A stretch of 64,000 nt of DNA from Cotesia glomerata (taxonomy: Eukaryota > Arthropoda > Insecta > Hymenoptera > Braconidae), in assembly GCF_020080835.1 (NCBI RefSeq), contig NC_058159.1, positions 15,687,101-15,751,100 of the forward strand, in the 5' to 3' direction. The translations under genes were made by a program, and so were the position numbers. Below the pieces are notes generated by a model that saw only the letters and a program-made list of their open reading frames with translations, had not been told where the DNA came from and searched no databases. Positions 52,560-63,853 of this stretch are shown here, piece after piece (position 1 is the stretch's first letter; every line of letters begins with the position of its first letter).

Positions 52560-54645
52560 CCGCAAATATGGCACGACCCAACGATTGTTAATATCAATGT
52601 CTGTGTTGCTGATGATTTTAATAAATGATTGTCCGCCATTATCTGGATTCCTTCGACGATATATTGGATATCCGTCTTCAAAATTTGTGATTGTATCGTT
52701 AGTGAAATCTTTAGGGAAATTTTTTGTACATTTTCCGTCTGACATGCAAGGCCATGAATGATTAAAAGTACCGCATGGGCCATGAATCATGTTTGCTGTA
52801 ACAATATCAAACAGCAATTGATCAGTGGGCATGAGGTAATCCTCGCTTTTGCCACTCAACCGAATACAGCAAGCAACGTGCGGGACCAAATACATGTGAT
52901 TTTGTAATAAAATTTATTAATAACTTCAGCTTTCGTCTAAACACACGTGCTGTAATGTCATGACGATGTAATGCATTTTGGCCTGGAAACAGCAAAGATG
53001 TAATCTCTGGCCATTTTGGATTACATGTGAATGTGATAAATAAACACGGTCGCCCATATTTGCGCACGAAAGTCAGAGCATCCTGTATATACTCTTGCAT
53101 ATGACGTGGACTGCCTACGTACAATGATGGTAGAATGACAGAGTTACCAATTTCTGCGGCGTCGGCGTTGTTGACAATAGCGTCTTGCAAGTGAATGTAC
53201 TCTTCCACACGTAGCTTGAATTGATTATATCGTAAGTATCGTAGTCGTTCGCCTTCTATCTTTGCGTACATGTCGACCATGAATTGTTGACAAAGCTCTC
53301 GAAATCGTAGAATGACGTTATCCAGCCCGCGTCTAATCATCAATCTATACGCATAATAATCCTTCGAGCTAACGTTCTTGTTTGTTTCGGCTCCTGTAAT
53401 AATATATTCATCAATATTAATTCAAGTTAATTGCATTTAATAATTTAATTGTTTTGTTAAAAGTGTAATAATCAAATTCATAATAAATGAAGTACCTGAT
53501 ACGGGATCTCGTTGTTTAATATTTATGCTATATCCGTCTTGTCCCTTCCAGAAGATTAGCGGATATTGGAGAGCGTCATATAAACGGCAATGAATCAGCA
53601 ATGAACTGAAGATTATTATTTCTCCTACGAATCACAATTTCTCGTGCACCTGTACGATCGCCAACCATGATTCCAGCAACGTCATCAGCAACAGGTCCAT
53701 TGAATCTACAAACGTGTTCTCCAACTGGTGTTTTATCAGGATTAATAACAATAGCGTGATTATCGCTTTCTAATTTGTGCATGTGGGATTTGAATATTTT
53801 CAACAATTAATTATGCTCATTCAATGGAGCATCCAGCTCGCTGACGATGCGTCCAGCAAAGAATGAATCAAGGTTATTGTAGCCATAACGTGCATCCACC
53901 CGATTGGCTAGTGCGCTTCCGGAGTCCTCGCCGCCAAAAAGTAGATTTGTAAAAATTTATGTGGTTCGTTTGGCATTGGCAGGAATGAGCCTATTTTATG
54001 ATAAACTTGGCCTCTGATTTTAAATGTAGAATTGTATTGTTGACCATTTGCATTAGTATTTTGAACTATATCTGTTGCTCCGAACGATGTCATTTGAAAG
54101 CATGAGTTGAATGTTCGAATGGACTTCAGGAACACGTAAGAATCTGGATCTGTGCCAATAAGCAAACCGTTCAATGGTTCTGGTGGTGTTTCAATTACAG
54201 GTAGTTGTACCTTCCCTGACGCGCGACACATCCCAGCTGGTTCGTTTTTGAATTTCAAAGCATGACAATACGGGCATTCTTTGTCCATAGCACCAATTAC
54301 TACTTTTAAATAAGCATAATATTCAATATCGGGCTCATACTGGAATGCTAGACGCAGAAATGATGTAGCTACAAATGCACGATGTGCCTGTTGACGTTGT
54401 TGGTGATTCGCTCTGCGTTTATTGACAGTAAAACGATGTGATTGTCGTTGTTCTAATCTCATGACTTCATTGCGTTCAGCTCGTGTATCGTCTGATTCTT
54501 ATTGACGCAATTGCGCCATTCGCACACGCGCTCCAGTATTTTCTTCCTGAACTTGTTCTTCGGTTCTTTGGGCTCTTCTATTTCGAATGCTTCTAGATTT
54601 ATTTGTATCACGGCTCAAGATGGCCCCTTTGCGTTTTGTTGGCAT
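52560..54645 (-). pseudogene. Helitron Rep/helicase-like protein, N-terminal part
   Basis: The start ATG at 54645-54643 gives MPTKRKGAILSRDTNKSR. A TAA follows about 48 codons later, and the same frame resumes at 54462. CPYCHALKFKNE, GMCRASGKVQLP and SCFQMTSFGA form the N-terminal cysteine region of Helitron proteins. After an intron (53394-53495), 53343-52822 contains PRHMQEYIQDAL, LFITFTCNPKWPE and QKRGLPHAH, the last being the HUH-nuclease histidine motif. A deletion and frame change then lead to MIHGPCG, CTKNFPKDF and DGYPIYRRR (52895-52560), where the gene ends at the left arm. The catalytic tyrosines and helicase are absent. Confidence 0.85.
53394..53495 (-). other. Intron within the Helitron Rep gene
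   Basis: On the minus strand TATCAG|GTACTT and TTATTACAG|GAGCC delimit 102 AT-rich bases between conserved Rep coding blocks. Confidence 0.65.
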
Positions 54646-55683
54646 TGTTCACTGTACAATACAAAACACACATGAATAGAACCGATTGAAATATTAAATT
54701 ATTATATTAATCATTTATTTTATCTTTGATTACAACAAATATACGTGTTAAAATTAGATAGTTTCACGAAAGCGAAAAATTTTATGTTTCTTAATTATAT
54801 CGAAAATACATATTGATAGAAATAGTGAAAAAAAAAATTCTGTCGGAGTTAGAACTCTTATAAGTAAACACAAAAAAAAATTTCTTAATTGTAATAAAAA
54901 TCTAATTTTAACCGAATTCGTTTTTCACCATTCCCAACAATATTTTCGTTATAAATAAGAACGAATAATTGTTGATTTTATAATAATCGTAAAAAATAAT
55001 TTATATTTACAACTCAATAGCCGTTGTTTGTTGAAACTTGTGACACGTCTTGAGTATTTTAGAGGTTATGTAAGTCACTTAATTAACTGATCGTGCGATT
55101 TACACTCAAAATTAATAATTTTATTAGTTATTAATTATTAATTATATTCAATAATATTAGTTATAAATAAATAAATAATAAAGTTACTCCAGAATATATT
55201 TGATATGAGAGTTACACTGAGATAGTAAAAATGTTTAACTACTACGCTTGAAGCATAAACACTAATATTAGCCGAAAACTGTAAAGGTAACATCCCTACT
55301 CCGTGCTGTTTACAGGGTAAGAAGTGACACCGGTAGACACATGGAGGGGATAACTTACCAAGTGATAATAATTGATGTTATCGAGCGGGATAGAAAATGA
55401 AAATGACTATTAAAAAGCAAAGGTTGGTGATAAAAAAGTGCAAATTTAGAGTTGTATGTATTTTTTGATGCCACATGATAAAAAAAAAAAAAAAAAAAAA
55501 AATTTTTATCAAAAAAATAAAAAAAAAATTTTTAGGGTGAACACTCCTTATCAATTAGAGGTTAGAAAAATAGATAGTAACTGATTCTCAGGCTTACTGA
55601 ATATGCATAAAAAATTTCCTGAGAATCGGTCAAGCTGTTTCGGAGGAGTATGTGAACGAACATTGTGACACGAGAATTTTATA
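54566..55683 (-). repeat. Right inverted arm (promoter side of Rep)
   Basis: Upstream of and including the first codons of Rep on the minus strand. It matches 30985-31675 as a direct copy and 51007-52556 inverted. Confidence 0.85.
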
Positions 55684-55791
55684 TATTAGATATATATATA
55701 TATATATATATATATACTTAATAAATGAAAGATAGTTAATATTATGAGCCAGCTACTCGATCCAAATTGTTGGGGAATGACTAATTTTTCA

Positions 55792-55887
<96 letters not shown>

Positions 55888-55980
55888 ATATATGAAAATT
55901 ATGTAAAAAATGCATGTGGGTACTCAAATGAAAGCTCTTGATGAGTATAACATCGGGATGAGCTTATATCTTTGAAATAT
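55684..55980. repeat. (TA)n tracts and the repeat shared with 34262
   Basis: TA tracts at 55688-55717 and 55798-55880, then GTGGGTACTCAAATGAAAGC and ATCGGGATGAGCTTATATCT (55914-55970), as at 34288-34340. Confidence 0.85.
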
Positions 55981-55998
55981 ATATTATATATATTATAA

Positions 55999-57110
55999 TG
56001 GTCTTTTCACCGGTACTGGCGTCGACAGGGCCGGAGAGCACCACCTAAATTGGCTTACCTGGGTTTCGAAGGTAGTTGGGCGTCAGGAACTTACCGTTCC
56101 ACGATTCGAAGTCGTTGTCGTATGTCGTCGGGCGGCGGGTCGATGACGATGAGATTTAAAATTCGAATGAACGGCGAAACCTAAAATGCTTAAATCTAAG
56201 TAAGCTCGGGAAAAGAAAACAAAAAAAAAAGTAATCACCGAATGTCCAGTCAACAATTTATTTTAACAGTCGCCAAGAATTATTAATAATTTTCCAAAAA
56301 TTACAATAATAACTAAAAGAAATAATAATATTGATACGTTGGTGGCTTGCAGATACTAATTTAAATGACATAATTAATACTACGATGACGTAAGCAATTA
56401 ATCGATCTTCAAATTACTTAATCATAACCAAAAATTATATTCGGTCCGTCAACGGCTCGTAAAAATCCCGAATTAATTCATAATTACTTATACGATGAAA
56501 TAAACAATTAATTTTTGCTCAAATTAATGAATAATCAAAACAAAATAATAAACTCAATTCAGTCCGTCGGTGGATTGCAAATGCTCAAGAGCAATTATAC
56601 TTCATAATACTATACTCTAAATAATTAATCTATCTCAAATTATCCAATAATTATTTATACGATGAAATAAACACTTAATTTGTCTCAAACTAATTAATAA
56701 TTCGAATAAATCTTAAAGTCGGTCTGTCAATGGCTCGCAAATCCCCAAATTAATTTATAATTAATAATACAATGCAATAAACAATTAATTTTTCCAAAAT
56801 TGATTAATAATTAAACAAACAAATGAAAAATTAAATTCAAATAATTCAAAAATTCAACAATTTGGTGGGCTCGCGGCGGATAACTAACTACGGTCGGTAA
56901 ATTGACTAAGCTTGCGGGTAGTTGACGCTCGAGATAAGTTTGGGCCCGCGCTCGGAGATGTCGCGTCGGTCAGGCTAGCTGTCCTACACAGCTCCAAATT
57001 TCTCGGGCGTTACGTTTAATAACAACAACAAAAAGAAATCAAATTCAATTGTTGGCATCCATCAATGATCCAACCAATAATACCATGAACAATAGTCATA
57101 ATAATGTCAC
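55999..57110 (-). repeat. LTR of a third subfamily related to the 6-kb LTRs, part 1
   Basis: The reverse complement shows CCCGCCGCCCGA, the donor-like CCAGGTAAGCC (56062-56052), CGGCCCTGTCGACGCCAGT and a CA end at 55999, all matching the end of the 6.3-8.5 kb LTR. Its interior has about four loose 120-130-bp repeats around AAACAATTAATTTTT and CCGTCAATGGCTCGCAAAT. The BEL insertion interrupts it at 57110, and it resumes at 63854. Confidence 0.82.
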
Positions 57111-57753
57111 TGAATAATTACTGAAAGAACGGAAAAGCGGGGATCAGGTTTAGGTCTGGATATCTCAATTAAAACGCGTAAATTATTATAAAAAATAACA
57201 CTAGGAATTTATTTACATTAAATACACTCAATATTTAATATAGTTAATAGCGGATTGTTAAGATAAAAGCGGATTTGTAAATTACAGCGTGGTTTTCAAA
57301 GCGAAGCCGGTTGACACGTGGTTGAACACTTTGCCGGCACTGAAAAAGCGGTGAAATAAATGCACTGTTAACACAAATTACCTATAACAAACTAAAGCGA
57401 ATTATTAGCGGTTAATTTAAGCAGTTTAAATTATAAAATTAGCGAAATGCGGTTTATTAACAAAAAGCGAAAGTAAAGAAATACTAATGGCGACTTGATG
57501 CAGCGAAAGCGTAGAAGCGAAAGATAAAAACAATAGTCCGTCTTCTTCCTCGTTGAGTTGGGGAAGAAGGCTATTGCGCATGTCTAGTGGGAGCGATCAG
57601 CCAATAAAGCGGTCGATTCATGACGTGATCGAGAGGCTGATTTTCTATTGGCGGTTCGATTTTTGCGGGAACTAGCGGTGGACAGGTGCGTCTCTTGAAT
57701 TTGGGAGTCCCCCAGGAACGAGTTAATCGCTACTGGGCTTTGTTCACCGAACA
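57111..57753 (-). repeat. 3' LTR of the BEL element (643 bp)
   Basis: On the minus strand it begins TGTTCGGTGAACAAAGCCC and ends GTAATTATTCA. On that strand it is preceded by the purine tract GGGGAAGAA (57762-57754). Confidence 0.93.
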
Positions 57754-59101
57754 TTCTTCCCCGGGTTGGCGGCTGCGTCGACAAGATCATCTTCTTCATG
57801 CGTTAGCGGCAGGACACAGAGCTTTGTAATTGGACGTACCAGCTCTGTGTTAACTGTCTTAACAGTTACTACGCGGATTTGTCCATCTTCACCTGGATGG
57901 ACAGCAATTACTTTGGCTAATGGCCACTTGGTTGGCGGGAGATCCTCAGTGGTGATCAGTACAACTGAACCCACCTTGATCTGGTTGTGTCGATGATGCC
58001 ACTTTGAAATGGCCTGGTAGCGGTGGATGCAGTCCTGGTAGTAGCGTTTCCAGGAATGTTGAACCATTTGCTGGACTTGTTCCCAGTGCGAGAGCCGAGC
58101 AGGTTGTAAATCTGTCAACGATGGCTCTGGAATAGCGGTCAGTGACTGTCCGATTAAGAAGTGACCTAGAGTCAGTACAGCCAGGTCAGCAGGATTTTCA
58201 TTCAGCGGTGTGAGCGGTCTGGAATTCAATATGGCTTCAATTTGAGCCAGTAGCGTTGAATATTGCTCAAGCGTCAACAGCGAGTCTCCGATTGTTCTTC
58301 GAAGGTGAAATTTGATAGATTTCACAGCGGCTTCCCATTTTCCTCCAAAATGTGGAGCTCCAGGCGGATTGAATTTCCAGTTCATGCCATCTTGAGCGAT
58401 CAAGGTTGATAATTCTCGTAATGTGCGGGATCCTGCAGCGAATAGTCGTTTCAGCTCTTCATCTGCTTCTACAAAATTGGTTCCACAGTCTGAATATGGC
58501 GATAAGCGGCGATGAAAGCGGCAGCGGTGTAGTCAGTTACTAGCTCTAAATGTACAGCTGAACTGAACATGCATACAAAGACTGCAATCCAGCCTTTGTA
58601 TGTTTTTGCTCCACGTCCTTGAAACGTTTTCAGCGTGATAGGTCCAGCGTAGTCGAGTCCTGTATGCAAGAAGGCTCGAGTTGGCTGTACTCGTGCGGCG
58701 GGTAGTTGACCCATCAACTGTTGAGCGCGTTCTCCACGGTGTCTCGCGCAGATAACGCAGCGTAAAATAAATGATCTGACTGGATCACGGCCTCCAATGA
58801 TCCAGACACTCTTGCGTAAGTCAGCGAGCGTAAGCTGAGTACCTCCGTGAAGCGTTTTGCGGTGCGAATCATCAATCTAAATTGAAGTAAGCGGTGATTG
58901 TCGCGGTAGAATCGCTGGATGCCTCTCTTCTGGGTCCAGCAATGCGTTTTTCAAGCGGCCACCGACTCTCAGGACCCCCTGATGGTCGATGAACGGAGTC
59001 AGCTTAGTGATGCTGTTATTTTTAGGCAGACCATCACCATCTTGTAGCGTGTGAATCTCTCTAGCGAAGTATTGTCCTTGACTGAACTTTATCAAGGTCA
59101 A
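57744..59101 (-). pseudogene. BEL integrase, interrupted by a stop and a deletion/frameshift
   Basis: 59101-58877 gives the segment before the zinc finger (PFIDHQGVLRVGGRLKNA). After a TAG the same frame reads HRKTLHGGTQLTLADLR and RCVICARHRGE (the HHCC finger). The core has FLHTGLDYAGP (first Asp). Near 58480 the expected stretch before the second Asp is short by about a dozen residues and the frame shifts. It then continues YSDCGTNFVEAD (second Asp) and PPGAPHFGGKWEAAVKS (Glu), followed by the C-terminal domain (GSVVLITTEDLPPTKWPLAKV). The frame ends 10 bases inside the 3' LTR. The broken loop makes this copy inactive. Confidence 0.88.
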
Positions 59102-61194
59102 TTTAGCGCGCTCCAGGTCTGATGGAGTAAGCGGGTAGGCCAGCGAAGATTGTGGAACTCTTTAAAGCGGTCGATGGCACGATGCCAGATGCTAAGCTTC
59201 CGTAGCAGTGGAAACAGCTGCGTGTAATGCAACAGTAATTGTTGGAGCAGGCAATTTTCTGCTTTCCAAGTTACTAGTGTCAGACCTTGGCGTTCTTCTC
59301 GATGCGTTGCATTGTCGGTTGGAGGCTCCAGAGTGGGCCAAGAGGATTCTGGTTCATGAAGCCAAGTTGGTCCATGCCACCAGAGAGCGTGTTGTTTCAG
59401 TTTTAGCGTAGGTATACCTCTTGAAGCGCAGTCAGCGGGGTTTTGTTTTCCTGGAATAAATTTCCAGGAGACATCTCGAAGCGTTTCTTGGATTTTTCCC
59501 ACTCTATTGCGGACGAATGTCTTCCAGCGGATTGCTGGACTATTAATCCATGCGAGAGTCACGGCGGAGTCAGTCCAGAGATTGATCCTGACATTTTCAA
59601 GCGACTGAACTTCTTTAACATGAAGTATCAGTTGTGTTAGCAACCATGCGGCAGATAATTCCAAGCGTGGGATTGTCATGGTCTTCAGCGGTGCTACTTG
59701 CGTTTTTGAACACAGAAGTGAGGACTTTGTGTTCCCATCAGCGTCAGTGACTCTCAAATAAACAGCGGCAGCCATAGCGTTTTGCGAAGCGTCTGAGAAC
59801 CCGTGCAATTCCATAGTTGCTCCAGGTGCTATATTATTCCAGCGTGGAATGCGGATGGATTCGATGTTTCGAAGATCCTCGCGGTATCCAGTCCATTTGT
59901 GAATGAGTGATGGTGACAATTGTTCATCCCATGACACTCTATCTAGCCACAGATCTTGCATAAAGATCTTGGCTTTGACGACTATTGGTGCGAGAAGTCC
60001 TAGCGGGTCATACAGCTTTGCGATTTCAGACAAAATAGCTCTTTTTGTCTTGGGCGTCTCTGGCGGTAGCGTGTACTTGAACTGGAGAGCGTCAGTGCGT
60101 GAATTCCAGTACATGCCCAGGACTTTTACTGGTGCATCACTGATTTCTTTAAGCGGTGTATCCAGCTGCTTTTCTGGAGCGACTTCAGCGAGTAACCGTG
60201 GGCTATTGCTAGCCCATTTAGCAAGCGGGAAGCAGCCTGCTGCACACAGAGCTTTTGTTTGTACTGCAGCCTTGATAGCGTCTTCTTCGTTGTCTGCTCC
60301 ACCGTAGATGTCATCTACGTAGTGTGTTTCCAACATTGGAGCAACAGCTAGCGGAAAGCGGTGTCCTTCATCCTTTACTAGTTGGATAAGCACACGTACT
60401 GCGTCAAAAGGTGCACTAGCGGTTCCGTATGTGACTGTCTTGAGACAGTAAGCGTCTATTAAGTCATTCTCATCTATCCAGAGAATGCACTGAAGCGGCC
60501 AATCAAGCGAGTCGACCTCAATCTGTCTGAACATCTTGGTGATGTCAGTAGCGAATAGAATCCTGCTGCAACGGATTCTCAACATCACATCAAAAATGTC
60601 AATTTGCGTTTTGGGTCCTGCGTGGAGAATGTCGTTCAATGAAATTCCTGTAGATGTTGCACAGGAACCATTGAACATTGTGCGGAGCTTCGTAGTGGCA
60701 CTATCAAGCTTCAATACCCCATGGTGAGGCAAGAAGTAAGCGTTTGCGGGCAATTCGTTGACTGGTACTCGTACCATGTGTCCTAGTTGAATGTATTCTG
60801 CCATGAATGCACGATACATGTCAGAATATTTTTTTTCTCGCGACAAGCGAGTTATTAATCTGCGGAGTGACCCCATAGCTGCGTTGATAGAGTCGCCAAG
60901 TTGACTCTCAAGGGCCTTAAGCGGTAATCTCACTACGTAGCGTCCATCAGGCTGTCGATAATGCGTTTGACGAAAGTGAATTTCACATTCGTCTTCTTCA
61001 GCGGTGTTGAGCGGTAAATTTCCTGATGGAACTTCTTCCTGTTCCCAAAACTTAGCGATAGCGTCTTGTAATTCAGTATCTACTGACGCATGTAGTGCTG
61101 CGTGTGATGTTGAAGCGTGTTTAGCGGTGACAGCTCCATAGACAATCCAACCAAGCGTGGTGGATTGTGCAATAGGAGCATTGCGAGGTCCTCG
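59098..61194 (-). pseudogene. BEL reverse transcriptase and RNase H
   Basis: The frame is open from just after the TAA at 61195-61197 to 59098 (about 698 codons), with the first Met at 60933. It opens with the conserved lead-in TTLGWIVYG. RT shows YFLPHHGVLK, LRTMFNGSC, FATDITKMFRQIEV and THYVDDIYGG (the YVDD box). The A17/Pao segment follows (VLGMYWNSRTDALQFKY, LYDPLGLLAPIVVKAK). RNase H shows HGFSDASQNAMAAAVYL, IPRLELSAA and LWTDSAVTLAW, giving its acidic residues. In BEL elements this region is made as one polyprotein with protease; here the stop separates them. Confidence 0.92.
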
Positions 61195-61647
61195 TTAAAT
61201 CTCTGCGTTCATAATCTGTGCGGCTGGTGATGCACCTAGAATAATATCTACAGGGCGTGGCTGTAGATACTGCGGGTCAGCGAGCTTGAGATTCTCAAGA
61301 TGCGGCCATTTCGGATCAGCGATCACGAACGATGGAAGATCTACCGTCAGTGTTGGTAGAATATGCATGCTGACATGCATTGATGCGGTCGTACACAGCG
61401 AACGAAGCTCAATTGTGCTCACACCTAGTGAGCTTCCTGCGGAGACATTGCCAATGCCCTTGAGCATGACCATGTCACGCTGTAGCGGTTGTCCAAGCTT
61501 CTTGAAGAGCGACTGTCTCATAAATAAGAGCTCTGAACCTTGATCAATCAACACTCTGGCGGTGATTGGATTACCATGATGTGGGCGGACCTGGACTAAA
61601 GCGGTAGCTAGCAATACTTGAGCGGAAAGCGGATCTGAAATAACCAA
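61195..61647 (-). pseudogene. BEL aspartic protease, ending in an in-frame TAA
   Basis: 150 codons with the active-site region ARVLIDQGSELLFM, where BEL proteases often have DQGSE instead of the usual D(S/T)G. Then VDIILGASPAAQIMNAEI and TAA. The downstream frame is the same and continues RGPRNAPIAQ, so this is a nonsense mutation inside pol rather than a natural end. It lies in a different frame from gag. Confidence 0.88.
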
Positions 61648-61684
61648 CAGTTAATGTTGAATTATAAGCGGTCTAATGGAACGG

Positions 61685-62977
61685 TTAGTTACCTTGTGCG
61701 TTGTCTGCAAGTGTCTGTGGTGCAGATTTAGGCGGTGTATCTCGATGGATGGAAGTATGATGACGTTGACTGCACTTCCTGCATCCTTGAGCGGTCTTAC
61801 AATCAGCGACGCGATGCGGGCCCAAGCAATTGTAGCACAGGCGGTATTTTTCGACTATGTCGATTCGTTCCTCCAAAGTAGCGGCCTTAAAGATTGGACA
61901 GAACAACATGTAATGTTCCTCAGGGCACAGCGGGCAATTTCTTCTGGGCTTTGCTTTGTATTGAGTAGCGGTGTAAGAGGATGTTGTCTTCTGAGGTTTA
62001 TTACTGCGTGAGCCTCCGGATTTATGACCTTCAGATTGCTTCTTGGGTTCCGAAGCGGGTTCCAAGTTCTCCCAAGCCCTGACTTTGGACTTGAGAAACT
62101 CGTGGAGCTGAACGTAAGTCGGCATGTTATCAGTAAGACCCAGGCTGGTCTCCCAATCTTCTCTAACGGCGGGCGGCAAGCGGCGTAGCGTCAGGTGTAT
62201 GATTATGAGGTCCCAGTGACCTACTGGAACTCCTTGTGCCTTGATGGAATCCAGAGCCTTTTGGTTGGATAGTAACAAGACATCCAATTTAGCGGCTGAT
62301 CTAGCGGGAACAGACTCACCAACCAGCAGGTCTTCAAGATGTGATGATACAACGCGGCGAAGATTGGAATAGCGGCTTTTCAAAAGGTTCCATGCGGGCT
62401 CAAATGACTCATCAGTGGATGACATGTTTCCAATAAGCTGGTGTGCTTCATCTTTGGTGAATGTCTTCAAATAATGCATCTTCTGGCTGTTTTTCAGAAG
62501 TGCATTGTCAATAACAATATCAGAGAAGAGCTGACTAAATGATCCCCAGCGCTTAAAGTCTCCAGAGAAGCTCTGGAGCTTAATTTTTGGGAGTCCAGTA
62601 CCCGATGAGCCTCCCATGAAGGCGGTGCTGTGCATAGCCAGGTTTTGTTGCGTTTGTGCGGCTTCTCTGGCATCAATCTCCTGCTGAATGACGTCTTTGC
62701 GGGTGGCTATGCGGGTCTCCAAGATTGCATAGGTGGCGTGAGCGTTAGTATAATGATTCCCGACGTGGTACTCGTGTTCAAGTACTTCCGGGTACGTCTC
62801 AAAGATCAGCGAGTTCAAGTTAGTGATGTCCAGCCAAATCTTGGAGCTTTGTGTTGCCACTGACTCAATAGCGGTGATCGTAAGCGAGTTAAGCTCCTCA
62901 TTAGTTAAGCGATCCACCATGGCGTACAAAGCATCCAGGTACTGCTTTTGCATAGCAATAGCTGTAACAAACTGCAT
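61685..62977 (-). CDS. BEL Gag with zinc knuckles (430 aa)
   Basis: An intact frame starting MQFVTAIAMQKQYLDALYAM. A helical N-terminus is followed by the central Pao-type Gag region (LPKIKLQSFSGDFKRWGSF, LKNSQKMHYLKTF, AWNLLKSRYSN). C-terminal cysteine motifs are CPLCPEEHYMLFC, CYNCLGPHRVADC and CRKCSQRHHTSIH, which would bind nucleic acid. A start farther upstream is possible, but 63000 onward shows no clear continuation. It is the only gene of the element without an obvious break. Confidence 0.9.
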   Translation of the reverse strand: MQFVTAIAMQKQYLDALYAMVDRLTNEELNSLTITAIESVATQSSKIWLDITNLNSLIFETYPEVLEHEYHVGNHYTNAHATYAILETRIATRKDVIQQEIDAREAAQTQQNLAMHSTAFMGGSSGTGLPKIKLQSFSGDFKRWGSFSQLFSDIVIDNALLKNSQKMHYLKTFTKDEAHQLIGNMSSTDESFEPAWNLLKSRYSNLRRVVSSHLEDLLVGESVPARSAAKLDVLLLSNQKALDSIKAQGVPVGHWDLIIIHLTLRRLPPAVREDWETSLGLTDNMPTYVQLHEFLKSKVRAWENLEPASEPKKQSEGHKSGGSRSNKPQKTTSSYTATQYKAKPRRNCPLCPEEHYMLFCPIFKAATLEERIDIVEKYRLCYNCLGPHRVADCKTAQGCRKCSQRHHTSIHRDTPPKSAPQTLADNAQGN

Positions 62978-63210
62978 TGCGGTGTTTAATATAGGACCGA
63001 GATCGAGTTTTCAGTCAATTAAAGCGGAAAGTTCAGCGTACCGGTGTACGAATGACTACCAGGAGCAGCACCCGATGTGCTCTGCGATGCTCCTGACACT
63101 CGACCTTTCCTAGCGGTATTACACTTCACTTAACACAAAACAATTTTTAAGCGGAATAATAAATTAATTTAATTGAGATAGAGCAAGCCTGATCCAGCTC
63201 GAGGGACCAA
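62978..63210 (-). other. BEL leader between 5' LTR and gag
   Basis: Contains the primer-binding region next to the LTR, then a leader with further AGCG motifs on the plus strand. No open frame. Confidence 0.6.
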
Positions 63211-63853
63211 TGAATAATTACTGAAAGAACGGAAAAGCGGGGATCAGGTTTAGGTCTGGATATCTCAATTAAAACGCGTAAATTATTATAAAAAATAACA
63301 CTAGGAATTTATTTACATTAAATACACTCAATATTTAATATAGTTAATAGCGGATTGTTAAGATAAAAGCGGATTTGTAAATTACAGCGTGGTTTTCAAA
63401 GCGAAGCCGGTTGACACGTGGTTAAACACTTTGCCGGCACTGAAAAAGCGGTGAAATAAATGCACTGTTAACACAAATTACCTATAACAAACTAAAGCGA
63501 ATTATAAGCGGTTAATTTAAGCAGTTTAAATTATAAAATTAGCGAAATGCGGTTTATTAACAAAAAGCGAAAGTAAAGAAATACTAATGGTGACTTGATG
63601 CAGCGAAAGCGTAGAAGCGAAAGATAAAAACAATAGTCCGTCTTCATCCTCGTTGAGTTGGGGAAGAAGGCTATTGCGCATGTCTAGTGGGAGCGATCAG
63701 CCAATAAAGCGGTCGATTCATGACGTGATCGAGAGGCTGATTTTCTATTGGCGGTTCGATTTTTGCGGGAACTAGCGGTGGACAGGTGCGTCTCTTGAAT
63801 TTGGGAGTCCCCCAGGAACGAGTTAATCGCTACTGGGCCTTGTTCACCGAACA
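63211..63853 (-). repeat. 5' LTR of the BEL element (643 bp)
   Basis: Same length as the other LTR, with only a few substitutions (for example TTCAT for TTCTT near 63645). On the minus strand it is followed by TTGGTCCCTCGAGCTGGATC (63210-63191), which fits a primer site complementary to a tRNA ending in CCA. The tRNA was not identified. Confidence 0.93.

Larger units (their letters stand above)
51007..55683 (-). mobile_element. Palindromic Helitron derivative with truncated Rep gene
   Basis: Both outer ends carry ATTCTCGTGTCACG in opposite orientation, and the inversion continues for about 1 kb per arm (51007-52556 without its SINE, and 54566-55683). Between the arms lies a minus-strand Helitron Rep/helicase-like N-terminal region, cut off before the Pif1 helicase. 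Helitrons normally lack inverted repeats, so the fold-back layout is atypical. The element abuts TA tracts on both sides. Confidence 0.8.
57111..63853 (-). mobile_element. Pao/BEL LTR retrotransposon, full length but mutated
   Basis: Two 643-bp LTRs flank gag, protease, RT/RNase H and integrase on the minus strand. GTCAC precedes (57106-57110) and follows (63854-63858) the element, the 5-bp duplication usual for BEL. The LTRs differ at about five positions by eye, so the insertion is young. Coding defects (a stop after protease, a stop and a small deletion with frameshift in integrase) probably prevent autonomous movement. AGCG is strongly over-represented on the plus strand throughout. Confidence 0.93.

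Noticed and set aside
59208..60307. Plus-strand frames across BEL pol
   Set aside because: Shadows of the RT/RNase H gene on the opposite strand.
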